A stretch of 64,000 bases of DNA, taken from positions 102,636,166-102,700,165 of the forward strand of contig NC_089587.1 in assembly GCF_019320115.1 (NCBI RefSeq). The letters run 5' to 3'. Origin of the DNA: Miscanthus floridulus. Lineage: Eukaryota > Streptophyta > Magnoliopsida > Poales > Poaceae. A program made the position numbers and the translations under genes. Positions 21,092 through 32,088 of this stretch are shown here, piece after piece (position 1 is the first letter of the stretch; the number at the start of each line of letters is the position of its first letter). The notes below the pieces were generated by a model that did no database searches, was not told where the DNA came from, and saw nothing but the letters and a program-made list of their open reading frames with translations.

Positions 21092-22459
21092 AGATTTGAT
21101 TGCTATTCTTGGTTTGAAGTCTAGGTTGAGAGCACTGAGTTCTACTGCCCATTTTGATATCCGACCTGTTGCATCTTTGTTGCGTAGAATGTCTTGAAGT
21201 GGAAAATTGGTTACCACTGTAATCTTGTGTTCATGGAAATAATGTCTCAGCTTTCTTGATGATATCAACACTACATAAAGTAGTTTTTGCACGTGTGGGT
21301 ATCTCACTTTTGATTCTGTTAGTACTTCGCTTATGTAATAGACTGGTCTTTGCATTTTGTATGCGTGTCCGGGTTCTTCTCTCTCAACCACAATTGTTGT
21401 GCTGACAATGTTCTTGGTTGCTGTAATGTATAGCATCATGTCCTCTTTGTCTTTTGGTGGTGTCATTACTGGTGATGATGCCAAGTATTCTTTTAACTTT
21501 TGGAATGCTTTTTCTGCCTCTTCTATCCATTCAAAATTTCCTGCCCTTTTCAATAATTTGAAGAAAGGTAGCCCTTTTTCTCCTAGGCAGGAGATGAATC
21601 TATTGAGTGCTGCCATGCATCCTGTAAGCTTCTGTATGTCTTTAACTTTCTTTGGAGGTTTCATATCCATGATGGCTTTAACCTGCTTTGTACTTGCTTC
21701 AATTCCTCGGTTACTAACTAGAAACCTGAGTAGTTGTCCTGATGGTACCCTAAAAACACACTTTGTGGGGTTTAGCTTCCACTGCCATGCTTTTTGATTC
21801 TTGAAAGTCTCCTCGAGGTCTTCTATCAATGATCCAGGTTCTTTTATCTTGATTACTACATCATCAATGTATGCTTCTGCATTTCTTCTGACTTGACTCT
21901 CCAAGCAAGTTTGAATTGCTCTTTGATAGGTTGCCCCTGCATTTTTTAGCCCAAAAGGCATTGATTTATAGCAATATGCCCCAAAGGGTGTAATGAATGA
22001 AGTCTTGCTTTGGTCTTCTTCTCTTAAGTATATTTGATGATAGCCTGAATAGCAATCTAGAAAGGATAACAGAGCTGATCCTGCTGTCGAGTCGATGATT
22101 TGATCAATCCTTGGTGGGACATATGGATCTTTTGAGCAATGTTTGTTGAGGTCTGTGTAGTCGATGCACATGTGCCATTCTTTTGAATTCTTATTCTCTA
22201 CTAGGACCAGGTTGGCAAGCCAATCTAGGTTGATTATTTCTCTGATGAATCCTGCTGCCATGAGCTTGGTGATCTCTTTTTTGATTGCTGCTTTTCTGTC
22301 TAGAGCGAATATTCGTAACTTCTGCTTAACGGGTTTGGACCCTTTGTTCACATCAATTATGTGCTCAGCCAACTCCCTTGGGACCCCTGGCATGTCTGCT
22401 GGCTTCCAAGCAAAAATATCTTTGTTGTCCCAAAGAAAGTTGGTGAGCACAAGTTCCTA
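21089..22459 (-). pseudogene. Gypsy/Tat reverse transcriptase
   Basis: A 453-codon frame with the RT fingers/palm: FIREI, VLVENKNSKEWHMCIDYTDLN, SFLDCYSGYHQI (catalytic Asp), FGLKNAGATYQRA, and EAYIDDVVIK, the YxDD active site. The thumb/connection follows (VSNRGIEASTKQVKAIMDM). The active site is intact. It is bounded by TAG at 22457-22459 and TAA at 21089-21091, each explained by one transition in a Gln codon. Confidence 0.92.
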
Positions 22460-23620
22460 TTTGGGGTCGAGATTTGCACTGATGATTGCTGTCTTCTCCG
22501 GATCACCAGTCAGTAGGTCAATAGTCTTGGTAGCGGCTTCTTTTGGTGGTGCAAAGTTGCTTGGCTTCTTAGCCGATATCTTAATCTCATCTGGGTTCAT
22601 TTCGTTGGCCAGCATTGTAATCTCCTTTCCTTCCTTTATATCTTGTAATCTTTTAGATATTTGTACTGCTTGTATGCCGCAATCATGTGCTTTCTTTAGA
22701 TCTCCTTTCAATGATAATACGCCCTTTGTTGTTGGCATCTTGAGCAGTAGGTATGGATAATGTGGTACTGCCATGTATTTTGTTAAAGCTGGTCTCCCAA
22801 GTATTGCGTGGTAGCATGATTCAAAGTCTGCAACTTCGAATTTGATGAATTCCGTCCGGTATTTGTCTGGTGTGCCAAAGGTGATGGGTAGGGTTATCTG
22901 TCCGAGAGGCATAGCTGCTCTGTCGGGTACTATTCCATAGAATGGTGTGCTTGTGGGTGTCATTAGACCTTCACAATCCAGATTCATCCTTTTGAGAGTA
23001 TCTGCGAAAATTATGTTAAGCCCGGCTCCTCCATCGATGAGTACTTTAGTTACTGCTACTCCTATGATAGTCGGACCCAGTACCAGCGGGTAGCATCCTG
23101 CGTTTGCTGCACTGGTCCATTGGTCTTCTCTTATGAAGTGGATGGGGTACTCTGACCAATCTAGATATCTTGGGATGGCTGGTTCAGCTACCATGATGGC
23201 TCGGTGAGCTAGTTTCTCTTGTCTTTTGCTTTGTGTGTTAGGAACACCTAAAAATATCACCGCTAATTGGCGTTGGGGTTCTTGATAATCTCCTTCGGTT
23301 CTCTTTTCCTCCTTGGATTCTTCTTGCTTTGGCTCCGAGTTGTTTTGATTCCTGTTTTCTCTCTTCATGAATTGCCGCTGAAAAGTGCTGCATTCAACTA
23401 ACTTGTGTCTGGCCCCTGGGTGTATGTGACACAGCATATTTTCTATGTTTTCTGGCGCTCTTCCTCGGTAGTTGTTACTCTGATAGTTGCTATTACTGTT
23501 GTAACCGCTGTCGTTACGGTTGTTGCTATTGTTGTAGTTGCCATTGTGATTGCTACCATTGCTATCATTGCCATTGCCATTGTATCTTCTTTTGTTGTCT
23601 GTGGTTGCCACCATATTGTA
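22457..23620 (-). pseudogene. Gypsy/Tat protease and gag C-terminus
   Basis: Starts with an Asn/Tyr/Gly-rich stretch, then a single CCHC-less basic segment, and a retropepsin fold with VLIDGGAGLNIIFADTLKRM (D-G-G in place of D-S/T-G) and YHAILGRPALTKY. It would cleave the polyprotein. It shares the frame of gag upstream and RT downstream, separated only by TAG codons at 23621-23623 and 22457-22459. Confidence 0.82.
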
Positions 23621-25516
23621 CTACCTTGGTCTTTTGTCTTGCTGTCTGTAATCGGGTCTTCTATTATCTGGGTTGTCCCTAGCAAATCTGTGCCGAGTTC
23701 TTTCTTCTGACGAAATTAGCTTCTCAACAACCCTCTTGAAGTCTTCATTTGTTCTTGGGTTCTCATTGAAATAGTCCTTGTATTGCCAGTTTGCCCAGAT
23801 TCCTTCTGCAAAGGCCTCTATCACCTCCCTATCAGTAATGTCGTGGACTTAAGCCTTGAATTCTCCAAATCTTCTATAGTATTCCCTTAGACTTTCTCCT
23901 CTCCTTTGCTTTACTCCTTTCAATTCGGCTATAGTCATTGGATGGGTAATAATGCCTGCGAAGTTGTTGTAGAAAGCTTCTTGCAAGTCTTCCCAATACC
24001 TGATTGATCTTGGCCTCAATTTGTCAAACCATTGTAGCGGCATTGCTTCGAGGGCCATTGGGAAGAATAGAGCCTTGATGTCGTCGTCTCCTCTAGCTAA
24101 TTCAATAGATTGGGAGTAAACCCTTAGCCATTGTCTTGGTTCAACTTTGCCATCATACTTGGAATGATTTGCTGGTTTAAACTTGTGCGGTAGCTTTAAA
24201 GTTTGTAGTCTTCCTGCGAAACAAGGAAATCTGTCGTATGGTTCTGTTCTTCCATAATCTGGCGATCTTGCCCTTCTGTAATAAGACATATCTTCTTTTA
24301 ACTTAGACTCTCCGTAGTCATCTTCTTTGTCAAATCTTCTTGATATTTCTTGGTAGCGTTGGCTCAATTCTAGTTTGTCTCTTTCTTGTTGCTTTGAGTA
24401 GTGTTCCTTCCTTCCATTGATATTAACACTTTCTACTGGTCCTATCCTTTGAAAATTCAATTTTTTGGGTGGCTGCTCCCTTTGTGGCTCCTGTGGAATT
24501 TCTTCGCTCGGTTGTTTTTCTGATCCCCCGACTTCTTTCTTCTAGTCTTCCTTTGCTTTCCTGTTATTCGTGAGGGTGTACAACTCCTTTGTTAATTCTT
24601 CAATTCTTTCCCTTTTTGTATTTTTTGTGGCTTCTTTTTCCACCTTCTTTCTGTTGTATTCCGTTAGCTTCGCTTTGTATTTATTCCAGACCTGCTTCCT
24701 TTGTTTAGCCCGGTTACTCCTTCTAGCTTTCAATTTGTTCTTCTTTAGCCTTGCTAGTCTTTGCTCATCATTTTCGTTGCTGTCGTTTTTCTCATCTGGC
24801 GAGATGTTGCCTTCTGATTCGTCTGAAGATTTTATATCTGGTATCTGTGGTGGTTCCAAAGGTTGTTCTAACTGCTCTGCCATGTATATAGTATACCTCT
24901 TCTGAGCTCTTCTTGTATGGTATTCCATCCTTCATTTGGTTGAGCTGTCTGTAGCTTCTGAACTGGATCCGAGTTCTTTTCCCTCTTGATAAGGTAGTTC
25001 TTCAATGCGCGTGCCAGTCTGGACTTTGCTTGAGGTGAAAGAACCTGGCCAATGCACCACACAATCTTGCGGGGTCACTGTCATGATCATCCCTTTTTGT
25101 GCTCCCTCTAGGAGTATTCTTCTTACTGAGTTCATCTTGTTTTGGGTAAAGTGTTGATAGACTGATGCCACGTTGCGCAGTCCATAAGTTCCCAAGTTCT
25201 TCTTTGAGTTGTACGGGTCGTATCCCTTCGCGATTGTTGTTGTGTCTCCGAGTCCAATTAGGCTTGGCCCTTGTGCCGTGAAGATTGTCTTGGAATCGGG
25301 TTGTATCTCTTTTTCAGAGTCAGTTTCGTATCCGCTTTCTTCATTATTCCGAGTTGTATCCGAAGTTGAGAGTTTCGTCATCTTCTCGGCAAGTTTGTAT
25401 TGAACTTCGTCATCGAATTCTTTTTCTTCTCGGAGATGGGTACGAAGCTTGCCATCGCCGTCAACCTTGCAGATCCAGGATCCGAAGACAAAGGTTGTTC
25501 CCGCTAAAAAGGTCAT
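23621..25516 (-). pseudogene. Gypsy/Tat gag
   Basis: The ATG at 25516 (minus) follows the primer site by about 50 bp. The N-terminal 190 residues have no named domain. A charged Lys/Arg/Glu region (24540-24900) precedes the Retrotrans_gag domain at about 23850-24240 (YDGKVEPRQWLRVYSQSI, FFPMALEAMPLQWFDKL, ESLREYYRRFGEFKA). Stops at 24932, 24542, 23849 and 23621 lie in one continuous frame with pol. Gag forms the particle shell. Confidence 0.88.
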
Positions 25517-25564
25517 CTTGAGGTTGAGGTCCACCGAACTCTCAAGAAAAAATTCATCGAAAGC

Positions 25565-25581
25565 CCCTACCTGGCGCGCTA
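25565..25581 (-). promoter_or_regulatory. Gypsy/Tat primer binding site (probable)
   Basis: On the minus strand, two to three bases from the LTR end, the sequence reads GCGCGCCAGGTAGGGG. This is the usual position of the tRNA primer site and resembles those of other grass Tat elements. The cognate tRNA was not identified. Confidence 0.55.
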
Positions 25582-25583
25582 GC

Positions 25584-26042
25584 TGTCGATGTTTTACCAC
25601 CGATAGCCTGCCACGGGGGTACCTAGGACAGTTGTTCGGGCTTCGGCGAATAGCGAAATTCGGCGGTTACACAAAGAGACTCACGATTTATACTAGTTCA
25701 GGCCCTCGACTTGGTCGAGTAATAACCTTACATCCAGTTTTGGCGTTAGCCTGTTTGTGTTGTATTGCTCTGAGTATCAGGTATCCATCCTCCTCCTACA
25801 ATGGGAACCCTTGCCAGCCCTTTATAGTCTAGGCACTGAGAGGCGTTGTTTGTGTCCTATTTGGATACAAGGTCAGAGTCCTAAGCTACGCTTTGGGCGT
25901 CTTTCCTTGTATAGTTTGAGTTTCGGTTTTGCATGTTGCTTTGCTCCACGTTCTTCTTGGCGATTGGGCTATAGGCCTTGTTACCAAGGCCGACCTCCCT
26001 ACAATATGGTCTATGGGGGGCCCATAGGGTTCCCCATCGACA
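25584..26042 (-). repeat. 5' LTR of the Gypsy/Tat element (459 bp)
   Basis: TG...CA ends, and it pairs with 13819-14283. Because the element is on the minus strand, this LTR is the promoter-bearing one. CTTGG directly follows it (26043-26047), completing the target duplication. Confidence 0.92.
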
Positions 26043-26893
26043 CTTGGAAACTAGCATTCCCCTAAGAATCTAACACTTATCGAAGCCGCTCAAGGGGTAG
26101 AGCGGAACAGGAGATAGAGTATTTGAGGCGACTAAAAGAGATGGAAGACAAAATGGAAGCATAGATTGAGGTGACTGTTGAAGCACAAGTCGAGCAAATT
26201 TTGCTGTCCAAGGGCTCAGGAGTACCACAAAATCCTACTCCTACTACCTTTAGCCCACAGTTTAGGGGTCGCAGCAGCTGCGGATCGACCCCGCTCGATG
26301 AAGAAGAGACGAATGAACCTCATCCGGTGGACGGCATCACTGAACCCATCAATGTCAAGTTGTACATCCATCAGGAATGAACAAAGAACAAGGTAGCGCT
26401 TGGCTAGGCCTGGCCTACAGGAGATGGGATAATTAATGGCTGCCTAATTCCACAGGGGTACGCTCACATCACCATTGACAAAATACTTGATAAGAAGTAT
26501 AACAAGATACCCATTGAGTACCCCGTAGCGGAAGACAGGCCGAAACTTGGTCAAAACAAGGGCTCTCAAGTGGCCTGGGGTAAGCGCTTCATTAAGCTTG
26601 ACCATCAATTGTCCTCTAATGATGAGGACGACTGCGAGTCTTCGCCCACCTGCGATGATCACTCACCATCTCCCAACAAAGATCACTCCCCTCCTCATCC
26701 AGAGCCATCACCCCCAAGAAGACAGAGGTCTCCTTCTATTTCTCCTCGTCTGACTCCATCTTCATCTGCCCCAAGAAAAGAGACTCCTCCTCCTCCATCT
26801 TCATCAGTGCCGAGAAAATAGAATTCTCATCGTCATCCTCCTCTCCTCCTCCACCTCAGCCCAAAATAAGATCAAGGACATCCTCGTAGTCGC
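26043..26893 (+). pseudogene. CACTA-1 module C part 2: coiled region and Pro/Ser-rich linker
   Basis: Continues the module C protein after the Gypsy insertion: RSRSRGRAEQEIEYLRRLKEMEDK (charged, likely helical) is followed by PHPVDGITEPINVKLYIHQE, then an acidic and Pro/Ser-rich stretch (SSNDEDDCESSP..., SPPRRQRSPS, PPPPSSSVPRK). CACTA-2 has the same order at 52516-53478. Stops and small frameshifts are present. No catalytic domain is seen; it probably tethers Transposase_24 to the C48 domain. Confidence 0.75.
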
Positions 26894-26904
26894 AGAAAAG
26901 GTCT

Positions 26905-28482
26905 TTGGATTCGGTCGCTAATGCTCCCAAAGTGGACCAACAAAAAAGAAAAAGGTCGTTTAGTGGCAGTGTTACCACCTTGATGAAAGAAAAATTTATA
27001 GCACACATCTCGAAGGAAGATTGTGTTAGTTTCTTCAATATTTGTGCCTCACTGCCTTCGTATTTGTTGAAGTCCAAATTCGAAAGGCAAACACAGAATA
27101 AATACGCTACAACAAGAGACGAAGAAATACACAATAAAGATTTAAGAAACATACTGAAGTACATCGAAGACAACCCAGGATTAACCATGGAAGAGGCCGC
27201 GAACATCTATTATGATGTATAAGGGACGGGAACACCGACAATGAAGTATGAAAGGGGCAATCTTTTGGTTCCCGATCATGAGTATAAAAATCTGACAACA
27301 TATATGCGCCAGTTATATGAATATTACATGGCTCAAGCAACAGAGACGGACGACTTTGGTTTTGAGGTTATTATCCGTTCGCCACATATTTTTCCATTAT
27401 CCTGAAGAAGAGAAGTTCGATGTCGAGTGGGAGTGCTTGTTCCAGCTATACCAGAAATGCTCTCTCGATGTTCAAATGTTGACGCTGTGGACTATGTAAG
27501 TACCCTACACGCATGATATTACAATTAACTACTCTCTTGAGACACAAAATGTTAACTTTTTAGCACTTCCCATGATTTTATATAGGTGTATAGCAAAATT
27601 TTGTATTCTAAAAAGTAAATGGGATTACATAGGCTTCTTGGACCCCTTACGAGTCAATGAGAGGACATATCTAGGACTCCATGGATGTGATGTAGAAGAC
27701 CTGAAACAGAGATTGATTGTTGTTTTCGATGAATTCACAATGAAGAACAGAACCCACATACTTCTAGCCTACAACTACGAGTATGTGTTCTTGACTTTTA
27801 ATTTTATGCTTCTTTTTTGTTAAGATTATTCGATAATTAGGATTCTGTGATTGCAGCAACCATTTCGTCTTCATTTGTGTTAATCTTGCTAAAAATCTGA
27901 TCGAGGTGTGGGACTCAAAGAAAAAACCATTTCATCATTTGGATGCACTGGTGGCAGTGCTGAATTAGTAAGCGATCCTAATAATATATTATTTTCTAAT
28001 CACACATACCGCTTTCTAATGTTTCTTCCTTTAATGTTGCTCAGTGTCCGAAGAAGACATATCGATGGGACGCAGGTCCCATTGAAGGTTGTTGAAATGG
28101 AGGGAAAGTACCTATCACAGCCGGCGGGAAACAAGAATGCGGGTTTTATGTAATGTGGGCAATGCTTCGCTACATCGGTGAGAAATCGGAAGAAGCCAAT
28201 AAGCTGGTGTATATAATCCTCATTTCATTTATGTCTGTTAATAATTCAACAAAATGATTTACTGTTCTACTTTGGATATCATCTTTTTTGAATGACAGCG
28301 TAAGAAATATAACCACGAATGGCTGTTAGACATGGAGATCATCGCACTGCAATCGGAGCTGGCAAAATTCATCTTAGCCGAGGTATTAGAAAAAGAGAGA
28401 GTATTTTTCATTGCATAATCCATGAAGTACAAGGACCAGTATGGCCCAGAGCGGCTTGCCAGATTATTGTAAGAAGTCTGAG
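26905..28482 (+). pseudogene. CACTA-1 module C part 3: C48 (Ulp1-like) cysteine protease
   Basis: Pieces in order: DNPGLTMEEAANIYYD, HEYKNLTTYMRQLYEYYMAQ, WDYIGFLDPLRVNERTYLG, HILLAYNYE; after an intron NHFVFICVNLAKNLIEVWDSKKK; after another intron the active-site block around 28138; and a C-terminal YKDQYGPERLARLL. His (27861-27863), Asp (27912-27914) and Cys (28138-28140) codons of the triad are present. However, one base is missing just before the Cys block compared with CACTA-2, which shifts the frame. Ulp1-type proteases remove SUMO; such domains are known as passengers in plant DNA transposons. Inactive as it stands. Confidence 0.8.
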
Positions 28483-28689
28483 AAGCATTGCACAATCTGT
28501 GAAGTCCGAGAATATTTCTTTTTTATTTTGAGGGATTGAGATCTGGATAAGAACATTTGAATTGTAACCGTAACATTTGTAATGTTTAATATTGATGGAC
28601 ATGTCGTCTACGTAGCATATATAAAGCGAAACTTGATTCCACGAAAAAAATATAAATTAAAATAAATTATAAAACAATAAAATGTGAAC

Positions 28690-29168
28690 GGGCCCTCACT
28701 GCCGGTTAGCAACAAATCGACAGTGTTGTCGTAATCATCACTGCCAGTTAGCAACAAACCGGCATTGTTATCGTAACCATCACTGTCGGTTAGCAACAAA
28801 CCGACAGTGTTGGCTTGCTCAACACTGCCGGCTTGAGCCATGAACCGACAGTGATGGTTACGACAACACTACCGGTTTGAGCCATGAACCGACAGTGTAG
28901 GCTTGCTCAACACTGTTGGCTTGAGCCAAGAACCGACACTCTTGATGCAACCTTCACTATCGGTTGGGACTACAAACCAGCAGTGTTATTTAACTGAACA
29001 CTACCGGGTGGACCCAGGAACCGACACTGTTGCCTGTAGATTAGTGTCGGTTTTTAAGAACCGACAGTGATGTCAACCCCCATCACTGCCGATATGCCAC
29101 TGTCGGTTCAAAATCCGGCAGTGAAAGGGGTTTTTGAACCAACAGTGATGTCCATATCTAGGGTAGCG
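28690..29168 (+). repeat. 3' subterminal array and terminal inverted repeat of CACTA-1
   Basis: About ten alternating copies of CACTG(C/T)CGGTT and AACCG(A/G)CAGTG (28697-29150), many as hairpin pairs around YTAGCAACAAACC or TTGAGCCATGAACC spacers, lead to the terminus TAGGGTAGCG. The same array, inverted, is at 50265-50750. This is the classic place for transposase accessory-protein binding in CACTA elements. Confidence 0.88.
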
Positions 29169-29348
29169 AAGGTTGCGCCATATATTATAAAACAATGTGT
29201 ACAATAAAGCATGGAATGACATTTATGAGCAGTATTTATGTTAAGAGTTTAATTTACTACTGTCAATCGCTTATGCTGAAATGTTGTAGGAGGAAAACAT
29301 TGTTCCATGGCTGAAAAGTAGTGCTGAATAACCAGCAGTGGTATCATG

Positions 29349-29600
29349 TACTTCCTTCGGTCATGATAAATACAATTTCATCTAGGTCATCTGCCCTAAA
29401 TCAAACTATTCTTTTTAACTTTGACTATTAAAACTATCTAATCTCATATATATAGAATGACATTACAAAATTAATATACGATATATACTCCTCATGAAGA
29501 ATACTTATTTAACAATATATAACTATTTCTATCTAAGACAATATATTTTCATAGATATATGGCTACTCAAAGTGGAGCAATTCTAACAGTTGAGTAGGTC
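29349..29600 (+). repeat. Stowaway-like (Tc1/mariner) MITE remnant
   Basis: Begins TACTTCCTTCGGTCATGATAAATAC, similar to the CTCCCTCCGT ends of grass Stowaway elements, and contains the TTTAACTTTGACTATTAAAAC type of interior. A matching right end was not found, so the right boundary is approximate. Confidence 0.4.
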
Positions 29601-29832
29601 AACCCGCTCATATTTGTCATTTAAGAGATAACACAAAAGACAAGTTTTCTGATGGCCTAACTCTTTGATTAAGATCGACCCTATCTTGGGGCTCACATCC
29701 TCTCTCTTCTACCCACTGACCCGTGATGATCATTGGTTCCACACCACCAGCCTAGTTGTTCGAAGCCACCACCATTGCTCGTCACTTCAGGCTTTTGTTG
29801 CTCCTCGATCAAGCCAGCCCCCTTGTCCACGC

Positions 29833-30030
29833 CAGTGACGAAGCCAGGAAAAAATTTAGGGGGGGCTGAACAAAAGAATAGAGGTTTTTTTATCTTCTCT
29901 TAACCTTAGCCCCTCCTACCTAATACATGTATGCATAAAATTTTAAGAGATGACTTAGAGAAACTCCACGTGCTCAGGATGGGTAGGGGGGGCTGAAGCC
30001 CCCCTAGCCCCACCACTGGATCCGTCCATG
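29833..30030. mobile_element. Small non-autonomous element with 9-bp target duplication
   Basis: 198 bp flanked by TGTCCACGC at 29824-29832 and 30031-30039. The ends are imperfectly inverted (AGGGGGGGCTGAAC near the left; the complement of GGGGGGGCTGAAGCCCCCC near the right). A 9-bp duplication suggests a Mutator-type origin; no coding sequence. Confidence 0.6.
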
Positions 30031-30510
30031 TCCACGCTTGCTTCATGTTGCTTTCACCACCACCTTCCACTTGTTGCTCTCGCTAGACGTCACCTATCTC
30101 CTGTGCTGCCTCATCACTCATGCCACGATCCCTGCAAACTGGCCTCCCTTGAGCACATTGTCGAAGCCATCGAGGCCACCATTCGAGGCCGCACGTTCAA
30201 GGTGCTTCATGTCACGAATTAGCTCATGGGTGTGCCGCCCCCCAAGCGTGTGGCAATTGTCCATGGATGCGGTCACCACACTGGATGTGAGATGAAGTGT
30301 TTTGCTCATCCATGGATAGATGCATGATAGCAAGGTGACCTTCTATTGCGAGTGCGCTCCATCAGTCGACTACATCGAGGCTAGCATCCCAAGCATGGAT
30401 CCACGACATCTAAGATGGGCAAATCTAGCTCGTCAACCCATGTTTGCGCTATGACTAGTGGAGTGGCAGTGACGAAGAGCCCGCACATGGATGAGGCAAT
30501 GAGCTCTTCA

Positions 30511-30700
30511 GCCCCCTTTGGCACGGCTCATCCAAAACGGCTTCACCGGTGAAGTCAAAGCCGATGAAGCCAGAAAAACTGGCTTTTCTCGGCTTCTAGT
30601 TCATTTTAACCCCGGCTTACAAAATAATTTTACGCTACAGTGCCTCGATTTGCGTAAAATAGATGAAGCCGAAGCCGGTATAAGCCGTGCCAAAGAGGCC
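30511..30700. mobile_element. MITE with 18-bp inverted ends (CCTTTGGCACGGCT type)
   Basis: Left end GCCCCCTTTGGCACGGCT; right end is the complement of GGCCTCTTTGGCACGGCT. CTTCA lies on both sides (30506-30510 and 30701-30705). Internally GC-balanced with a CTACAGTGCC motif. Superfamily not assigned. Confidence 0.7.
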
Positions 30701-30705
30701 CTTCA

Positions 30706-31440
30706 TAAGTTTTGGTGATCGACAACGCGAATAGACGACAAGGAAAATAGAAGTGAGAGGGTGAGACACAATGAGAAGGATGGGCGGAGTGTAGGCCTAA
30801 GAATGGCATCGTAGTTAGTTCGAGACTATCATGGTAAAAGATAGCTTTTATCCCTCCTCCTCCTTTACTCTTCCAGCATGCATACACTTATTGAGAAGAC
30901 GAAAGCAAGCTATTACAGACTCGGGAGTTGCTTTGTGACTTGTCAGAGGCAAATTACTGTCTCGCACATTTGTAGCGTATATATAGGAATAATATATATA
31001 CTTATGAATCGGTTCACGCATTTTGCAAGAATGATGAGGAAATTAAATGAAAATCCCATGCGTGAGCGTATCTAACATTCTTAACGAACAACTTGTCTGG
31101 ATTTTGTGTACGAGAGAGAGAGAGGGGGGAATGGATGGCCAAAGAGGCGGATAAAATTCGCTCTGCCCGTTGTTCAGATCGCCAGATCGGTCAGGATGGC
31201 AGGTGCTGCCCACGCAAACCGCCAAGAAACTGATGAAATACACGCACAAATACAGTAGCACTGCACCCCACTCGATAGCCAGGCCAGCTAGCTGACGCTA
31301 CACGTACAGGCCTACAGGGGCACAGGGCAGATGAAATACTACACGTACTGGTACTGTACATGTGCGCAGAGCAGATGCAGTACTCCGGTATACGAGCCGA
31401 GCACAGGCCCTGCAGGCAGGCCAGGAGTGTTCGCATTCCG
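30706..31440. other. Unassigned low-repeat interval
   Basis: No gene is recognised. Mixed composition, with a GA-rich run at about 31111-31130 and a GC-richer 31240-31440. Short frames show no domains. It may be unique grass sequence. Confidence 0.4.
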
Positions 31441-31683
31441 CGACTAAAGTTTAAGAGACATGAATACTAATAAAAAAAATAAATTATAGACGATAATCCA
31501 CGAGATAAATTTATTAAGCCTATTTTATCTGTCATTAGTATATATTTACTGTAGCACATCATTGTCAAATCATGGACTAACTAGGTTTAATAAATTTATC
31601 TTATAGATTAGTCTTAATCTGTGCATTTAATTTCATAAATAGTCTATATTTAATACTTCATGCATGTATCAAATATTCTGTTA
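31441..31683. repeat. Decayed MITE related to the one at 33012
   Basis: Shares with 33012-33353 the run GAATACTAATAAAAAAAA, AATTTATTAAGCC, ATCTGTCATTAG, TACTGTAGCAC and ATGGACTAA. Its terminal repeats are missing or eroded. Confidence 0.6.
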
Positions 31684-31873
31684 GGCCAGTCTCAATGGGG
31701 ATTTCATAGAGTTTTATGGGCATTAAATATGCTGACATGTCACTGTCTTGATGAAGAGAGAAGATAAAAGTTTCATAGGAGTAGAGAGAGTTTTATGGGG
31801 ATGAAACTCTTCTGCACTGTTTCCAAAATATAGATGTATTAAAAACTAGGAGATAAAACCCCCGACACCGGCC
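31684..31873. mobile_element. Tourist-like MITE, TSD TTA
   Basis: 190 bp starting GGCCAGTCTCAATGGGG and ending CCCCCGACACCGGCC, flanked by TTA (31681-31683 and 31874-31876). TTA duplications indicate the PIF/Harbinger superfamily. Confidence 0.75.
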
Positions 31874-32088
31874 TTATGCACCGCAGTTAGCTATCGTAGC
31901 TGAAACGGTATCTACTAGCTAGGGCGCCTCTACCGTAGGTACTGTAAAACACATGGGCACTGCCAGTGTACGTGTACCAGCTGCCAACGCCATAAACCGC
32001 CGGACAGCCCCGGCACAGGGGCAGTGCCGCCCTCTACATCTTCAATTCTGCATGCATGGCAGGCAGGCGCAGGCAAACGGACGGTCGG

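Larger units (their letters stand above)
13819..26042 (-). mobile_element. Complete Ty3/Gypsy LTR retrotransposon, Tat-like, 12.2 kb
   Basis: LTRs at 13819-14283 and 25584-26042 begin TGTCGATG and end CATCGACA. They are flanked by the target duplication CTTGG (13814-13818 and 26043-26047). Domains on the minus strand run gag, protease, reverse transcriptase, RNase H, integrase, then about 5 kb of non-pol sequence before the 3' LTR. That last region with an antisense frame is characteristic of Tat elements. By hand I count about 40 LTR differences over 460 bp, nearly all transitions, plus a 6-bp indel. It splits module C of CACTA-1. Confidence 0.93.
4932..29168 (+). mobile_element. CACTA-1: three-module CACTA (En/Spm-like) transposon, 5' end missing
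   Basis: The right terminus ends TAGGGTAGCG at 29168. Its reverse complement (CGCTACCCTAGAT) is one base from the CACTACCCTAGAT terminus of sibling CACTA-2 at 50265. The body holds TNP2 C-terminus (module A, 4932-6120), unknown gene B (8227-9394), and module C with Transposase_24 and a C48 protease (about 12900-28480). Arrays of CACTG(C/T)CGGTT and its complement occur at the 3' end and also between modules. The left end was cut by the Copia insertion at 4931. A 12.2 kb Gypsy element is nested in module C. The whole element is degenerate. Confidence 0.85.

Noticed and set aside
30028..30333. Overlapping frames on both strands suggesting a gene
   Set aside because: No domain, no homologous copy in the window, and the left part is the flank of a small element.
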